DNA from: Gaiellasilicea sp963802765
GTDB lineage: Bacteria > Actinomycetota > Thermoleophilia > Gaiellales > Gaiellaceae
Reading direction: 5' to 3'
Assembly (NCBI GenBank): GCA_963802765.1
Contig: CAWDJZ010000014.1
Span: 1 to 64,000 of the forward strand
Length of the DNA: 64,000 nucleotides
Each line of letters opens with the position of its first letter. Position 1 is the first letter of the stretch. Below are positions 27,968 through 37,572 of the stretch, piece after piece. Below the pieces are notes generated by a model. That model ran no database searches. It was not told where the DNA came from and saw only the letters and a list, made by a program, of their open reading frames with translations. The translations under genes were made by a program, and so were the position numbers.

Positions 27968-28973
27968 CGCACTGCTGACGACGGTCGTCGGGAGCTATCC
28001 CCAGCCCGACTGGTTGATCGACCGGGAGCGGCTCCTGGAGCGGCTGCCGCCGCGCGTGCGGGCGCGGGAGCTCTGGCGGATACCGGAGCCCTTCCTCGAG
28101 GAGGCCCAGGACGACGCCACGAGGGCCGCCGTCCAGGACATGGAGCGCGCCGGCGTCGACGTGATCACCGACGGGGAGATGCGGCGTGAGAGCTACTCCA
28201 ACCGCTTCGCGACCGCGCTCGACGGCGTCGACCTCGACGAGCCGGGTGTCGCGCTCGACCGGACGGGTCACGAGAATCCGGTCCCCCGGATCGTCGGCCC
28301 GATCAGGCGCAGCCGGCCGGTCGAGGTCCGCGACGTCGAGTTTCTCCGCTCGCTCACCGATCGTCGGATCAAGATCACGGTGCCAGGCCCGTTCACGATG
28401 ACGCAGCAGGCGCAGAACGACCACTACGCCGACGAGCGGAGCCTCGCGCTCGCGTACGCGGAGGCCGTCAACGAGGAGCTCCGCGACCTGAAGGCGGCCG
28501 GAGCGGACGTCGTCCAGATCGACGAGCCCTATCTTCAGGCGCGCCCGGAGGCGGCGCGCGAGTACGCGATCGAGGCGATCGACCGAGCGCTCGACGGGAT
28601 CGGGGGCGACACCGTTCTCCACACCTGCTTCGGCTACGCGCACATCGTCCACGACCGGCTGTCCGGCTATCCGTTCCTGCGCGAGCTCGCAGACTGTGCG
28701 GCGACGCACCTCTCGCTCGAAGCTGCGCAGCCGGGGCTCGACCCGGGGCTGCTGCGTGACCTGGATGGGAAGACGATCCTCCTCGGCGTGCTCGACCTGG
28801 GCTCCGAGGAGGTCGAGACGCCCGAGGTCGTCGCGGAGCGGCTCGAGCGGGCTCTCGAGGTCGTGCCGCGCGACCGGCTCGTCGCCGCGCCGGACTGCGG
28901 CATGAAGTACCTCCCGCGCGAGCGAGCGTTCGCGAAGCTGCAGGCGATGGTCGAGGGAGCGCGGCGTGTCTGA
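27960..28973 (+). CDS. MetE-core (cobalamin-independent methionine synthase-like) protein
   Basis: This 337-residue TIM barrel corresponds to the catalytic half of MetE, without the N-terminal duplicate domain. Zinc ligands fit His and Cys in LHTCFGYAH and the distal Cys in APDCGMKYLPR. Substrate-type motifs include GSYPQPDWL, DGEMRRESYSNRF and VVQIDEPYL. Short MetE homologues include archaeal-type methionine synthases and thiol:alkyl transferases such as epoxyalkane:CoM transferase, so a thiol alkyl transfer is likely but the donor is open. An alternative ATG lies nine bases upstream (27951). It overlaps both neighbours, implying coupled translation. Confidence 0.82.
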   Translation: MADALLTTVVGSYPQPDWLIDRERLLERLPPRVRARELWRIPEPFLEEAQDDATRAAVQDMERAGVDVITDGEMRRESYSNRFATALDGVDLDEPGVALDRTGHENPVPRIVGPIRRSRPVEVRDVEFLRSLTDRRIKITVPGPFTMTQQAQNDHYADERSLALAYAEAVNEELRDLKAAGADVVQIDEPYLQARPEAAREYAIEAIDRALDGIGGDTVLHTCFGYAHIVHDRLSGYPFLRELADCAATHLSLEAAQPGLDPGLLRDLDGKTILLGVLDLGSEEVETPEVVAERLERALEVVPRDRLVAAPDCGMKYLPRERAFAKLQAMVEGARRV

Positions 28974-29679
28974 GCCGGTGACGCGGATCGCGCAGGCCTA
29001 CCCCGACCGCGTCGAGGTGCGTGGGCGAGACCTCGCGGGCGATCTCATGGGCAGGGTGACCTTCACCGAGTACTTCCATCTGCTGCTCACCGGTGAGGAG
29101 CCGACCGAGGAGCAATGCTTCTTCCTCGACCTTCTCCTCGTCTCGATCGCCGAGCACGGGCTGATGCCGACGAACGTCGCCGCCCGGATGACGCTCGCCG
29201 CCGACCCGGGCTCGTTGCAGGGAGCCGTTGCAGCGGGCATCCTCGGCGCCGGCCCGGTCGTGCTCGGGACGACGGAGGAGTGCGCCCGCCTACTCGAGGC
29301 GGGCGGCGACCCGAAGGAAATCGTTGCCCGGATACGCGCGGAGGGTGGCAGGGTGCCCGGGTTCGGCCACCCCGTCCACAAGCCGCTCGACCCGCGCGCG
29401 GAGCGGATTCTCGAGCTCGCAGACGAGCGCGGCGTGAGCGGTCCGCATGTTGCGTTCGCGCGCGCCCTCCGCGACGAGATCGGGCTGACGATGAACGTCT
29501 CGCTGCCGATTGCCGCCGTGCTGCTCGACCTCGGCTTCCCGGCCTCGTCGGCGAAGGCGGTGCCGATCCTCGCGCGCGTCGCGAGCTTGCTCGCCCACCT
29601 GGCCGAGGAGCGGGAGCAGCCGGTCGGCTTCGACCTCGCGCGGGCGGCGGAGGAGGCGGTGGAGTATCGCCGCGAGTGA
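28966..29679 (+). CDS. Citrate-synthase-like / citryl-CoA lyase protein
   Basis: This 237-residue protein is about half the size of a citrate synthase. It keeps the conserved His of GFGHPVHKPLDPRAERI and the CoA-binding-type segment NVSLPIAAVLLDLGFP, but lacks the N-terminal helical part. Short homologues are annotated as citryl-CoA lyases. It might cleave or form a C-C bond on a CoA thioester. GTG 28966 overlaps the MetE-like stop. The following gene encodes an acyl-CoA-ligase-like enzyme, which would supply such a thioester (inference). Confidence 0.78.
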   Translation: MSEPVTRIAQAYPDRVEVRGRDLAGDLMGRVTFTEYFHLLLTGEEPTEEQCFFLDLLLVSIAEHGLMPTNVAARMTLAADPGSLQGAVAAGILGAGPVVLGTTEECARLLEAGGDPKEIVARIRAEGGRVPGFGHPVHKPLDPRAERILELADERGVSGPHVAFARALRDEIGLTMNVSLPIAAVLLDLGFPASSAKAVPILARVASLLAHLAEEREQPVGFDLARAAEEAVEYRRE

Positions 29680-30932
29680 CGCAGAACGGCTCCCCTGGGA
29701 GGAACAGCTCGGCCTCGACGACGCGAGCTTTCGGGCCCAGCTCGTGTACCTGCGCGAGCGTTCGGTGTTCTATCGCGAGAAACTCGAGGCGTTCGTGGGC
29801 GGCCTGGCCGACATCGCCCGGCTGCCGCTCACCGAGAAGGATGAGCTCCGGGCGACGCGCACGCAGGAGAACCCGTTCGGCTCGCATCTCTGCGTAGCGC
29901 CGAGCGAGATCGTCCGGATCTATTCGACGAGCGGCACGACCGGCGAGCCGAGCTACATACCGTTGACCGCGGGGGATCTCGACAACTGGGTCACTGCCTC
30001 GGCGCGCAGCTACGCCGCATCCGGGATCCAGGCAGGCCAGAGGATCGTCTCGACCTACAACGCCGGCCCGTTCGTCGCCGGCGCGGCGCTCGCCGCCTTC
30101 GACCGCCTCGGCCTCTCTCACATCCCGGTCGGCACGGGAAACACGGAACGGCTGGTCAAGGCGATCGAGCTCCTCGAGCCGGCGGCGGTCGTGCTGACGC
30201 CGTCGTACGCCGCCTATCTGGCCGAGAACTTCGATCTCCGCGGCTCGAGCGTCGAGCGCGTGCTCGTGGCGGGAGAGCCGGGCGGCGGCGAGCCCGCCTT
30301 CCGGGCGAAGCTCGAGGAAGGCTGGGGCGCACGCCTCACAGAGGCGATGGGGATCGGCGACATCGGCGTATCGCTCTGGGGGGAGTGCGAGCAGCAGGGC
30401 GGTATGCATCTCGGCGCGCGCGGCTTCGTCCACGCCGAGCTGATCGACCCGGAGACGGGCGCCGCACTCGAGCTGGACGACGGGGCCACCGGCGAGCTCG
30501 TGCTGACGCACCTGCAGCAGCGCGCGGCGCCGCTCCTGCGCTTCCGGACGCGGGACCACGTCGAGGTCCGGACGAGCCCGTGCCCGTGCGGGCGCACCGG
30601 CCCGCGCGTCCGCTGCATCGGCCGGACGGACGACATGCTGATCGTCCGCGGCGTCAACGTCTTCCCCTCTGCCGTCCGCGAGGTCGTGAGCGCGTTCGCT
30701 CCCGGATGTGAGCGGCCACATCCTGGTCCGGCCGCAGTCCGCCGGCGTGAAGCAGGAGCCGCCGATCCCCGTCAGCGTCGAGCTCGCACGGGGCGCGACT
30801 CCGGATGACGCTCTCGCCGAGGCGATCCGCGAGCGGCTGCGCAGCGTCCTCGTCGTCCAGACTCGCGTCGAGCTCGTGCCGTGGGGCAGCTTGCAGCGGA
30901 GCGAGTACAAGTCCAAACTCGTCGAGCACTGA
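29676..30932 (+). CDS. Phenylacetate-CoA ligase-like (PaaK family), two frameshifts
   Basis: This is an AMP-forming acyl-CoA ligase of about 418 residues when joined. Visible motifs are the LPWEEQLGLDD opening, the ATP loop YSTSGTTGEPSYIPLT, the acceptor AMGIGDIGVSLWGEC, and LRFRTRDHVEV with a Cys cluster TSPCPCGRTGPR typical of PaaK. The frame breaks near 30706 after VVSAFAP and resumes in MSGHILVRPQSAGV. The N-terminus also needs a one-base shift near 29690 to reach GTG 29676, which overlaps the previous stop. The acid substrate is unknown, and PaaK homologues often act on aryl acids. Confidence 0.82.
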
Positions 30933-31516
30933 TGCGGAAGCTCCAGGCCCAGGGCGTGCACCACATCACGATCGTCGGAGCCGACCGGCAGACGTCGATC
31001 GACTTCTGGGAAGGCGTGCTCGGCATGCCGTTTGTCTTCGAGCAGCCCAACCTCGACAACGAGTCGGAGAGCCACCTCTACTTCGACCCGGGTGACGGGC
31101 GCCTGATCACCGTCTTCACCAACGAGGAGCGTGAGCGGGACTCGAGCCGCACCTCGACGGACATCGGCTGCGTGCACCACGTCGCCTTCTCGCTCTCACA
31201 GGCCACCTTTCACCAGGCCGTCGAGCGGCTCGACGAGCGCAAGGTCCAGCACAGCGGAGTGAAGGACCGCGGCTTCATGGACTCGATCTACTTCGAGGAC
31301 CCGCTCGGTCTCCTGATCGAGCTCGCGTCGTACCGCTTCGAGCCGCCGTTCGGCTACACGCACGCCGACGTACTGCTCGAGGCGCACAAGCTCCGGGTGG
31401 AGCGGGGCGACTACAACATCGCCGAGGATCACCTCGCGGACGCGATCGAGACGCTCGTCGGACAATCCCGGGCGTCGCTCTCGGAAGACCGATCGCCCCA
31501 GGACCCCTACGACTGA
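30932..31516 (+). CDS. VOC-family glyoxalase/ring-cleavage dioxygenase-like protein
   Basis: This 194-residue protein of the vicinal oxygen chelate superfamily has two beta-alpha-beta-beta-beta halves. Candidate metal ligands are His in VHHITIVG, His in CVHHVAFS and Glu in GLLIELASY. The length is short for an extradiol dioxygenase and longer than a simple glyoxalase I. TGATG overlap couples it to the PaaK-like gene. In this setting it may process the aromatic or CoA-linked intermediate, but no specific reaction can be assigned. Confidence 0.82.
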   Translation: MRKLQAQGVHHITIVGADRQTSIDFWEGVLGMPFVFEQPNLDNESESHLYFDPGDGRLITVFTNEERERDSSRTSTDIGCVHHVAFSLSQATFHQAVERLDERKVQHSGVKDRGFMDSIYFEDPLGLLIELASYRFEPPFGYTHADVLLEAHKLRVERGDYNIAEDHLADAIETLVGQSRASLSEDRSPQDPYD

Positions 31517-31526
31517 AGGAGGAACG

Positions 31527-32220
31527 ATGGCCACGCACACGCTGAACATCCTCAAGCCGAGCGTCAACAACCTGACCGTGCGGATCTTCGTCCGGGCCGC
31601 AGGCCTCGACTTCGAGGAGCTGGACGTGTGGGGAAAGACGACGGAGCCCGAGTACCTCGCAGAAGTACCCTGCCCACCTGACGCCGATGCTCGAGGAGGA
31701 GGGGCTGCCGAAGGGCACGCTCGGGGAGAGCTGCGCGATCATGGCCTACCTGTGCAACAAGCACGGGCTCGAACAGTTCTATCCGACCGAGCCGGGCCAG
31801 CGCGCGATGGTCGACAACGCGATGTTCTACTTGATCGGCACGTTCTACCCGCTGCTCACGCGTGCGACGTACCCGGCGCTCGGATTCGCGCAGTACCCCG
31901 GCGAGGTCGCCACCTCCGCCGCCGACGACGACATGAAGGCGAAGGCGCAGCAGGACGCCGAGGCCGCCCTTGCCGACCCGCTCGAGGTCTACAACACCTA
32001 CTTCCTGGACGGCAAGCCGTTCATCGGCGGCGACAATCCCTCGATCGCCGACATGCGCTTCGCCGCCACGCTCGAGTTCCTGCGCGCGATCGACTACGAG
32101 TTCCCTGCCTGGGCCGAGGAGTACATGGCGCGGATGGAGGAGACTCTCGGCGAGGCCTACTCGGAGCCCGTCGCCGACGTGCGCGGCTACATCGACTACG
32201 TGAAGTCGCAGAAGGCATGA
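31527..32220 (+). CDS. Glutathione S-transferase family protein, one frameshift
   Basis: The N-terminal thioredoxin-like domain starts MATHTLNILKPSVNNLTVRI after a strong GAAGGAGG site. The frame breaks near 31662 (EYLAE, should be EYLAKYPAHLTP) and resumes at MLEEEGLPKGTLGESCAIMA, where the GST ESxAI glutathione/thiol-binding motif is seen. The alpha-helical C-terminal domain includes FIGGDNPSIADMRF. Joined length is about 230 residues. Actinobacteria usually lack glutathione, so the thiol partner is uncertain. Confidence 0.85.
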
Positions 32221-32223
32221 CGC

Positions 32224-33117
32224 GTGTCCATGCGACACGCGATTCTCGGTGCAGGCGGGGTCGGGAGCCTCATCGGAGGGGCACTCGCACGGGTCGGCGC
32301 CGACGTCGTCCTGCTGCTGCGGCCGGAGACCCTCGCCCGCCACCCGGGGCGGCTGCGCGTCGAGAGCGTCGTCCTTGGCGACTTCGAGGTGGAGGTCGCG
32401 ACGGCCGCGACGCTCGAACGCGACGTCGACGTGCTCTGGGTGACGCCCAAGGCGACGCAGCTCGAGGCGGCGCTCGAGCTCGCGCCGCCCGAGCGCGTCG
32501 GCGACGCGGTCGCAGTGCCGCTGCTGAACGGCATCGACCACGTCGCGCTGCTGCGCGACCGCTACGCGAACGTGCTCGCGGCGACGTTCCGCGCCGAGTC
32601 GGAGCGCGTCGAGCCGGGGCTCGTGCGCCAGAAGACGCCGTTTCTGCGGGTCGATCTCGCGCCGGGGCCACGGCAGGAGGAGATCGCGGACGAGCTCAGC
32701 GCCGCGGGGTTCCAGGTCGTGCTCGGGCCGGACGAGCCGACGGTGCTCTGGGAGAAGGTCGCCCTGCTCGCGCCGCTGGCGCTCACGACGACGGCGCTCG
32801 GCGCGCCTGTCGGAGGCGTCCAGGCGGAGCCGGAATGGAATGCGCGGCTTTTCGGCTGCCACGACGAGGCGGCGGCGGTCGGGTTCGCCGAGGGGGCGAC
32901 GCTCGATCTCCCGGCGCTCCGGAGCATGCTCGACCTCCCGCTCGGTGAGCTGCGCACGTCGATGCAGAAGGACTTCGACGCCGGCCTCCCACTCGAGCTC
33001 GACGCGATCGCCGGCGCGATCGTGCGCGGGGGCCGGCGGCACGCGGTCCCGACGCCGGTGACGGAGGAGCTCGTCCGGCTGATCGAGGCGCGACTCGCCG
33101 CTACGCCGCGTGTTTGA
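32224..33117 (+). CDS. Ketopantoate reductase-like (PanE/ApbA family)
   Basis: This ~297-residue NADPH-dependent reductase has the Rossmann GAGGVGSLIGGALARVG, the PKATQ segment, a catalytic Lys candidate in VLWEKVALLAPL and a C-terminal MQKDFDAGLPLELDAI helix. GTG 32224 lies four bases after the GST stop, and ATG 32230 is an alternative. In an operon with acyl-CoA and thiol-transfer enzymes it may reduce another 2-oxo acid rather than serve pantothenate synthesis. Confidence 0.85.
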   Translation: MSMRHAILGAGGVGSLIGGALARVGADVVLLLRPETLARHPGRLRVESVVLGDFEVEVATAATLERDVDVLWVTPKATQLEAALELAPPERVGDAVAVPLLNGIDHVALLRDRYANVLAATFRAESERVEPGLVRQKTPFLRVDLAPGPRQEEIADELSAAGFQVVLGPDEPTVLWEKVALLAPLALTTTALGAPVGGVQAEPEWNARLFGCHDEAAAVGFAEGATLDLPALRSMLDLPLGELRTSMQKDFDAGLPLELDAIAGAIVRGGRRHAVPTPVTEELVRLIEARLAATPRV

Positions 33118-33171
33118 CGACCGCGCGAGCGGACAGGAAATGCTCGGACCCTGATCGAGGAGGTTGCCGTC

Positions 33172-34742
33172 ATGATGCGATTCGGGCTGGTCGTCGCCGC
33201 TGTCCTCTCCGGCGCCCTGGGGATCGGGGCTGCCGCCGCACCACAGGCGCGAGCCGCCTCCGGGCGCGGTGATGTCGGACTCACTGGAATACGTCACGCG
33301 CGTGCCCGGCACGTCACAGGTGGTCGAAGGCAAGTTCGACAAGGTCCGCGGACGGGATGTGTTGATCCTCACGGGCCGCTTCGGCTTCAAGACCCTCGAC
33401 GTGAGCGATCCGACCAGCCCGCAGCTGCTCGACACGTTCCAGCCGGCAGAGATCCTCGGCCCGAACGGCTACTGGCAGGACGAGGACATGGACATCGACG
33501 TGCGCCGCAACTTGATCATCGGCGCGCTCGATCCGCGTCACGACAACGTCGACCAGGTCAGCTGCCCGGGCATCGGATCGCTCGGCTCGAAGACGCGGCT
33601 CCCGGGCTGCCGCTCCGGCTTCTACATCATCTCGTACGCCGATCCAGAGAACATGGAGCAGGTCGGTGATTTCGTCGACCTACCCGCGGGCCACACGGTC
33701 AGCTGCATCGACAAGTGCAACTACGTCTGGACCGGCGGTCCCGCCCGCCGCAACGACCAGGCGTTCCTCGGGCCGTTCACGCCCGGCGGCCGCGGCGACG
33801 GCAGGCCGATCTGGGTCACTGACCTGCGGAACCCGACTCGCCCGGTGGTGTTTCCCGACCCGATCGACCTCGGCCGCAACGACGGGCTGACCGACTACTC
33901 GCACGACGTCGACGTGGACGACCGCGGCATCGCGTGGGTCAGCGGCCGCGGCGGGCTGATGGGCTACGCGACCCAGGGCAGGTGGCGCGATCCGCGGACG
34001 GACGAGTTCCGCAACGCGCGGCCGTGGGATCCGATCCTCGTCGCCGGCGGCGGCGTCGAGGGCGGACCGGACGGCGTCGCCCAGCCGCAGACGGACTTCA
34101 TCCACAATGCGGCACGGCCGCTCGGTGGCGAGATCCAGGCGGCCGGCGTCGCGGACGGCAACGTCGTCCTGATGACCGAGGAGGACTTCACAGGCCCGTG
34201 CAGCGCGAGCGGACGCATCGTCGCGGCCGATATCACGGAGTCGCTCGGCGGCGAGGGAGCCGCCAACTCGACTCCGGCGCAGCCGTTCCGGCTCGACGCG
34301 CTGAGCGCGTTCCATCCGACCCAGGACGCCGGCGGCACGACCTCGCCGAGCGGCTCCTGCTCCGCGCACTACTTCGAGGTGGAAGGCTCGACGGTGGCGG
34401 CGGCCTGGTACGGACAGGGGCTCCGCCTGATCGACGCCTCCGAACGCCCGCAACCTGCGCCAGGTGGGCTACTACTACGTTACGGGCACCGATCCCGCGA
34501 CGAACCCGAGCTCGTCGTCGTGGGACGTGGCCTGGCGCGGCGACCTGATCTACCTGTTCGACATGAGCCGCGGGGTCGAGATCCTGCGCCTGAAAGGCGG
34601 ACCATCGGCGTCCGCGCGCCTGGCGACCGTCCGCGAGCCCGCGCGACGCGCGGACCCACTCGCGGCGCAACCCGTGTCCGGGTCCGGGCTGACGCCCGGG
34701 TCGCTGGTCTGCCCGCTGTTCGAGACGCCCGGCAAGGGCTGA
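33172..34742 (+). CDS. Secreted LVIVD-type beta-propeller protein, two frameshifts
   Basis: A signal peptide (MMRFGLVVAAVLSGALGIGA, then PQARA) follows a GAGGAGG site. The frame shifts near 33268 and continues with blades such as VLILTGRFGFKTLDVSDPTS, IDVRRNLIIGALDPR and YSHDVDVDDRGIAWVSG, typical of the LVIVD/YncE-like propeller group. A second shift near 34450 leads to YYYVTGTDPATNPSSSSWDV and YLFDMSRGVEILRLKGG. Cysteines occur in pairs, as in exported proteins. Function is unknown. A strong terminator follows. Confidence 0.8.
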
Positions 34743-34751
34743 AGGACTGGC

Positions 34752-34792
34752 GGAGCGGCGTGGGCGGCCCGGTGGCCGCCCACCGCCGCTCC
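34752..34792 (+). terminator. Hairpin terminator after LVIVD gene
   Basis: A near-perfect 18-bp stem with a single bulged base pairs 34752-34769 with 34774-34792 around a 4-nt loop, ten bases after the stop. There is no T tract. Confidence 0.75.
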
Positions 34793-34814
34793 GGAGATGA
34801 GATAGTCCCCAGCG

Positions 34815-35102
34815 ATGTGCTGCCTGTTCCTCACCGCGGGATTCCTCGGGCCGCGAGTCGCGCTGATCGCCTGGTGGATCTTCGGCGATCGCGTTGAGCT
34901 CGCCTTCGACTCCTGGTTCTGGCCGCTCCTCGGTCTGCTCTTCCTCCCGTGGACGACACTCGCGTACCTGCTCGTCTGGTCGCCGATCGTCGACGTGGAA
35001 GGCGCTGAATGGATCGTGGTCGCGCTGGGGTTCGTTGCCGACGTGGTGACGTACTCGAGCCGCGCGGCCGCATCGCGCTATCAGGCGACGCGTAGCTACT
35101 AG
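34815..35102 (+). CDS. Small membrane protein
   Basis: This 95-residue protein has two to three hydrophobic segments (VALIAWWIF, FWPLLGLLFLPWTTLAYLLVW and IVVALGFVADVV). The WWIFGD and WTTLAYLLVW pattern matches small uncharacterised actinobacterial membrane proteins. No clear Shine-Dalgarno precedes ATG 34815. Function is unknown. Confidence 0.7.
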   Translation: MCCLFLTAGFLGPRVALIAWWIFGDRVELAFDSWFWPLLGLLFLPWTTLAYLLVWSPIVDVEGAEWIVVALGFVADVVTYSSRAAASRYQATRSY

Positions 35103-35109
35103 CGCGTCC

Positions 35110-36237
35110 GTGCCCGAGGTCCACGGTTTCGTGCCGCCGGCTTGACGCCGTCGCGGAGGAGTTGCGCGTAACTTCGCTGAGCGCGGCGAAGTCGGCGCGG
35201 CGTTCGCGGCGGTTCGGGGCGGCGAGCCGGTCGTCGACATCTGGGGAGGCGTCGCCGACCGTGCCGCCGGGCGGCGCGTGGGCGTGAGGACACGCTGCAG
35301 GTCATCTTCTCGGGGACGAAGGGCCTCGTCGCCGTCTGCGTCCTGATCGCGATCGAGCGCGGCCTCCTCGAGCTTGAGGCGCGTCGCGCGCTACTGGCCG
35401 GAGTTCGGCAAGGAGGACATCCGCGTCCGCGACGTCGTTCGCACACGGCGCGGCTGCCTGGGTATCGATGAGCCGGTGGACTCGATCGAGCTGACTGACG
35501 CGTCGCTGATGGCGCGGCTGCTGGAGAGAGCAGGAGCCGAGCGAGGAGCCCCGCGCGAGCTTGTGCTACCACGCGCTCACGTACGGCTGGCTGTGCGGCG
35601 AGCTGATCGGGCGCGTCGACGGGCGGCGGATCGGCCGCTTCTTCGCAGAGGAGATGGCGGCGCCGCTCGAGCTGGAGCTCTGGATCGGGCTGCCGGAGGA
35701 GTACGAGGCGCGGGTGTCGACGATCGAGCAGGCACCAGGTTGGCCGAACACGCCGGCGCTGAGAGCCGAGACGCAGCGCACGACGCGCTCGCTCGGTCGG
35801 TCTGGGGGAATCCGCTGCGTTCGAGCCGGGCACCTTCCGTGGAACAGCCGCGCCTACCACGCCGCCGAGATCCCGGCGACTCGGCGCGATAGGGACGGCG
35901 CGCTCGATCGCGACGACTCTACGGCGGCCTGGAGCGCATGTCCTCGCCCCGGCGACGCTCGCAGCTCGCTCGGATGCCGCTCGCCGACGGCTGGGATGCG
36001 CTACACGCGGGCTGAGGCAGGTTGGGGTCGGCTTCGGGCTCCAGCGCGAGAGATCTGCGTATGGGACCGCCGCAGGATGCGTTCGGCCACGGAGGAGCGG
36101 GCGGGTAGATGCACGGCGCGTGGCCCTCGCACGGCGTCGGGTTTTCGTATGCGATGAACCTGATGCGCGACGACGAGCCGGTCGATCCGCGCGCGCAGGC
36201 GCTGCTCGCGGCGCTCTACGACTCACTCGGCGGTTGA
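35110..36237 (+). CDS. Beta-lactamase-fold serine hydrolase (EstB-like), many frameshifts
   Basis: Fragments in all three frames assemble into one class-C beta-lactamase-like esterase of about 375 residues: an N-terminal VPEVHGFVPP, the SxxK nucleophile motif in VIFSGTKGLVAVCVL, ARYWPEFGKEDIRVRDVV, the Tyr motif region CYHALTYGWLCGELIGR, LELELWIGLPEEYEARVST, then a GHGGAG-type third motif and SYAMNLMRDDEP before TGA. At least six indels interrupt it, the first gene of the indel-dense zone. Peptide conservation between indels argues for consensus errors over decay. Substrate is unknown. Confidence 0.75.
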
Positions 36238-36271
36238 GGAGAGGCTAACCGCTGGCATCATCAGACTCGGT

Positions 36272-36302
36272 GGAGAGGCGGAGGCTTCGCTCCCGCCTCT
36301 CC
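36272..36302. terminator. Hairpin between convergent genes
   Basis: A perfect 10-bp stem pairs 36272-36281 with 36293-36302 between the hydrolase end and the rhamnose operon end. It could stop transcription from both sides. Confidence 0.65.
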
Positions 36303-36335
36303 GCTGCCCATCGGCGTGAGGCCGATGAAGACGGA

Positions 36336-37499
36336 CTAGTCGTCGACGTTGTCCTTGTTGTAGACGGTGAACGGGCCCATCAGGACGCGGAGGCCGGCGT
36401 CGCGGGTCGGATCCTTCTCGATGGTGTAGTCGCCCATCCGGCCGGCCGTCGAACTGCTCGCCCTCGGCGGCCTGTGATCGGCCCCGGTGGCCAGCAGGTA
36501 CGACGGCGTAGTAGGTCAGGTAGCCGAGGTCGACGAAGCTCCAGAGGGCGAACTCCGGGGCGCAGCCGTTGATGCGTGTACGCCACCATCTCGGCTCGGG
36601 AGGCCGAGACCGGAGACCTTGACCTTGTCGCAGAGACCCTCGTCCTGTCATGGCCTTGGCCGCGGCCGCGATGCCGACCGTCGTCGGGGCCATGATGAGC
36701 TTCGAGGTTCGGGTGCTTGTCGACCAGCGCGAGGGCCTGGTTGTAGCGTCTTCTCGGACTCGTCGTTGCCGTAGACGGTGTCGACGAGCTTGACCGCTCG
36801 CGTACTTCGGATCCTTCGAGCGCCTCCTCGAGCGCCGCGATCCAGGCGTTCTGGTTGGCCGCGTCGGGCGAGGCCGACAGGACCGCGAACTCGCCGCCGT
36901 CGGCGCCGAGGATCGTCGAGCGCCATGTCGGCCATCACGACGCCGATCTCGTCGAAGTCGACCTGCGCGACGAAGAGGCTCTCGCCCTTCGCCGACGGGA
37001 TCGGCGAGTCCCAGGTCACGACCTTCGTGCCGGCCGTCTGCGGCGGCTTCGGCCGCCGGCGCGATCTGGTCGCCGGCGTTGTTCGAGAGCATCACGACGC
37101 TTCGATGCCCTGGGTGGGCGCGTTGGTCACGATCTCGATCTGGCCCGGCGACGCTGTTCTCGGCCGTCGGCCCGACGAAGGCGAGCGCCGCCGGGTTGGC
37201 CTGCAGCTCGGTGGCGGCTTCCTGGGCGCCCTTGTTGGCCTGGTCGAACGGCAGCGATGCCGAGGAACTTCGGGCAGCAGCATCGATCTTGACGCTCCTG
37301 GCCGGGCGTCGGCCGTGACGGCGCCGCTGCCGCGGCCGCGCTGGCTCGCGGCGGCTCGCTCGCGGCCGCGCTCGCGGCTCGCGGTCGCCGGCGTCGCTCG
37401 CCGCGACCGTGCTGCCGCGAGGACGCCTCACGGCGATGAGCACCCCGCGAGCGATCGCGACCGTGCCCAACATGTGCCACCGCGATCGCGTAGCTTCAT
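36336..37499 (-). CDS. rhaS: Rhamnose ABC transporter substrate-binding protein, many frameshifts
   Basis: Frames on the minus strand join into a periplasmic-binding-protein-like sugar receptor of the rhamnose type: TWDSPIPSAKGESLFVAQVD, FDEIGVVMADMAL, KLVDTVYGNDESEK, LIMAPTTVGIAAAAKAM, NGCAPEFALWSFVDLGYLTY, and the end MGPFTVYNKDNVDD before TAG. ATG 37499 with GGAGTGAG upstream opens a signal-like region. Indels occur every 40-100 bases, and many add one base that creates a CG step. The symbol follows rhizobial usage, not the E. coli regulator. It is the last gene of the rhamnose operon. Confidence 0.82.
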
Positions 37500-37572
37500 C
37501 GGCGTCTCACTCCATGTCCGGCCACGTCGCGCCGGCAGCCACGACCATCCTCACCCCGCTAGTCGACCTGGG

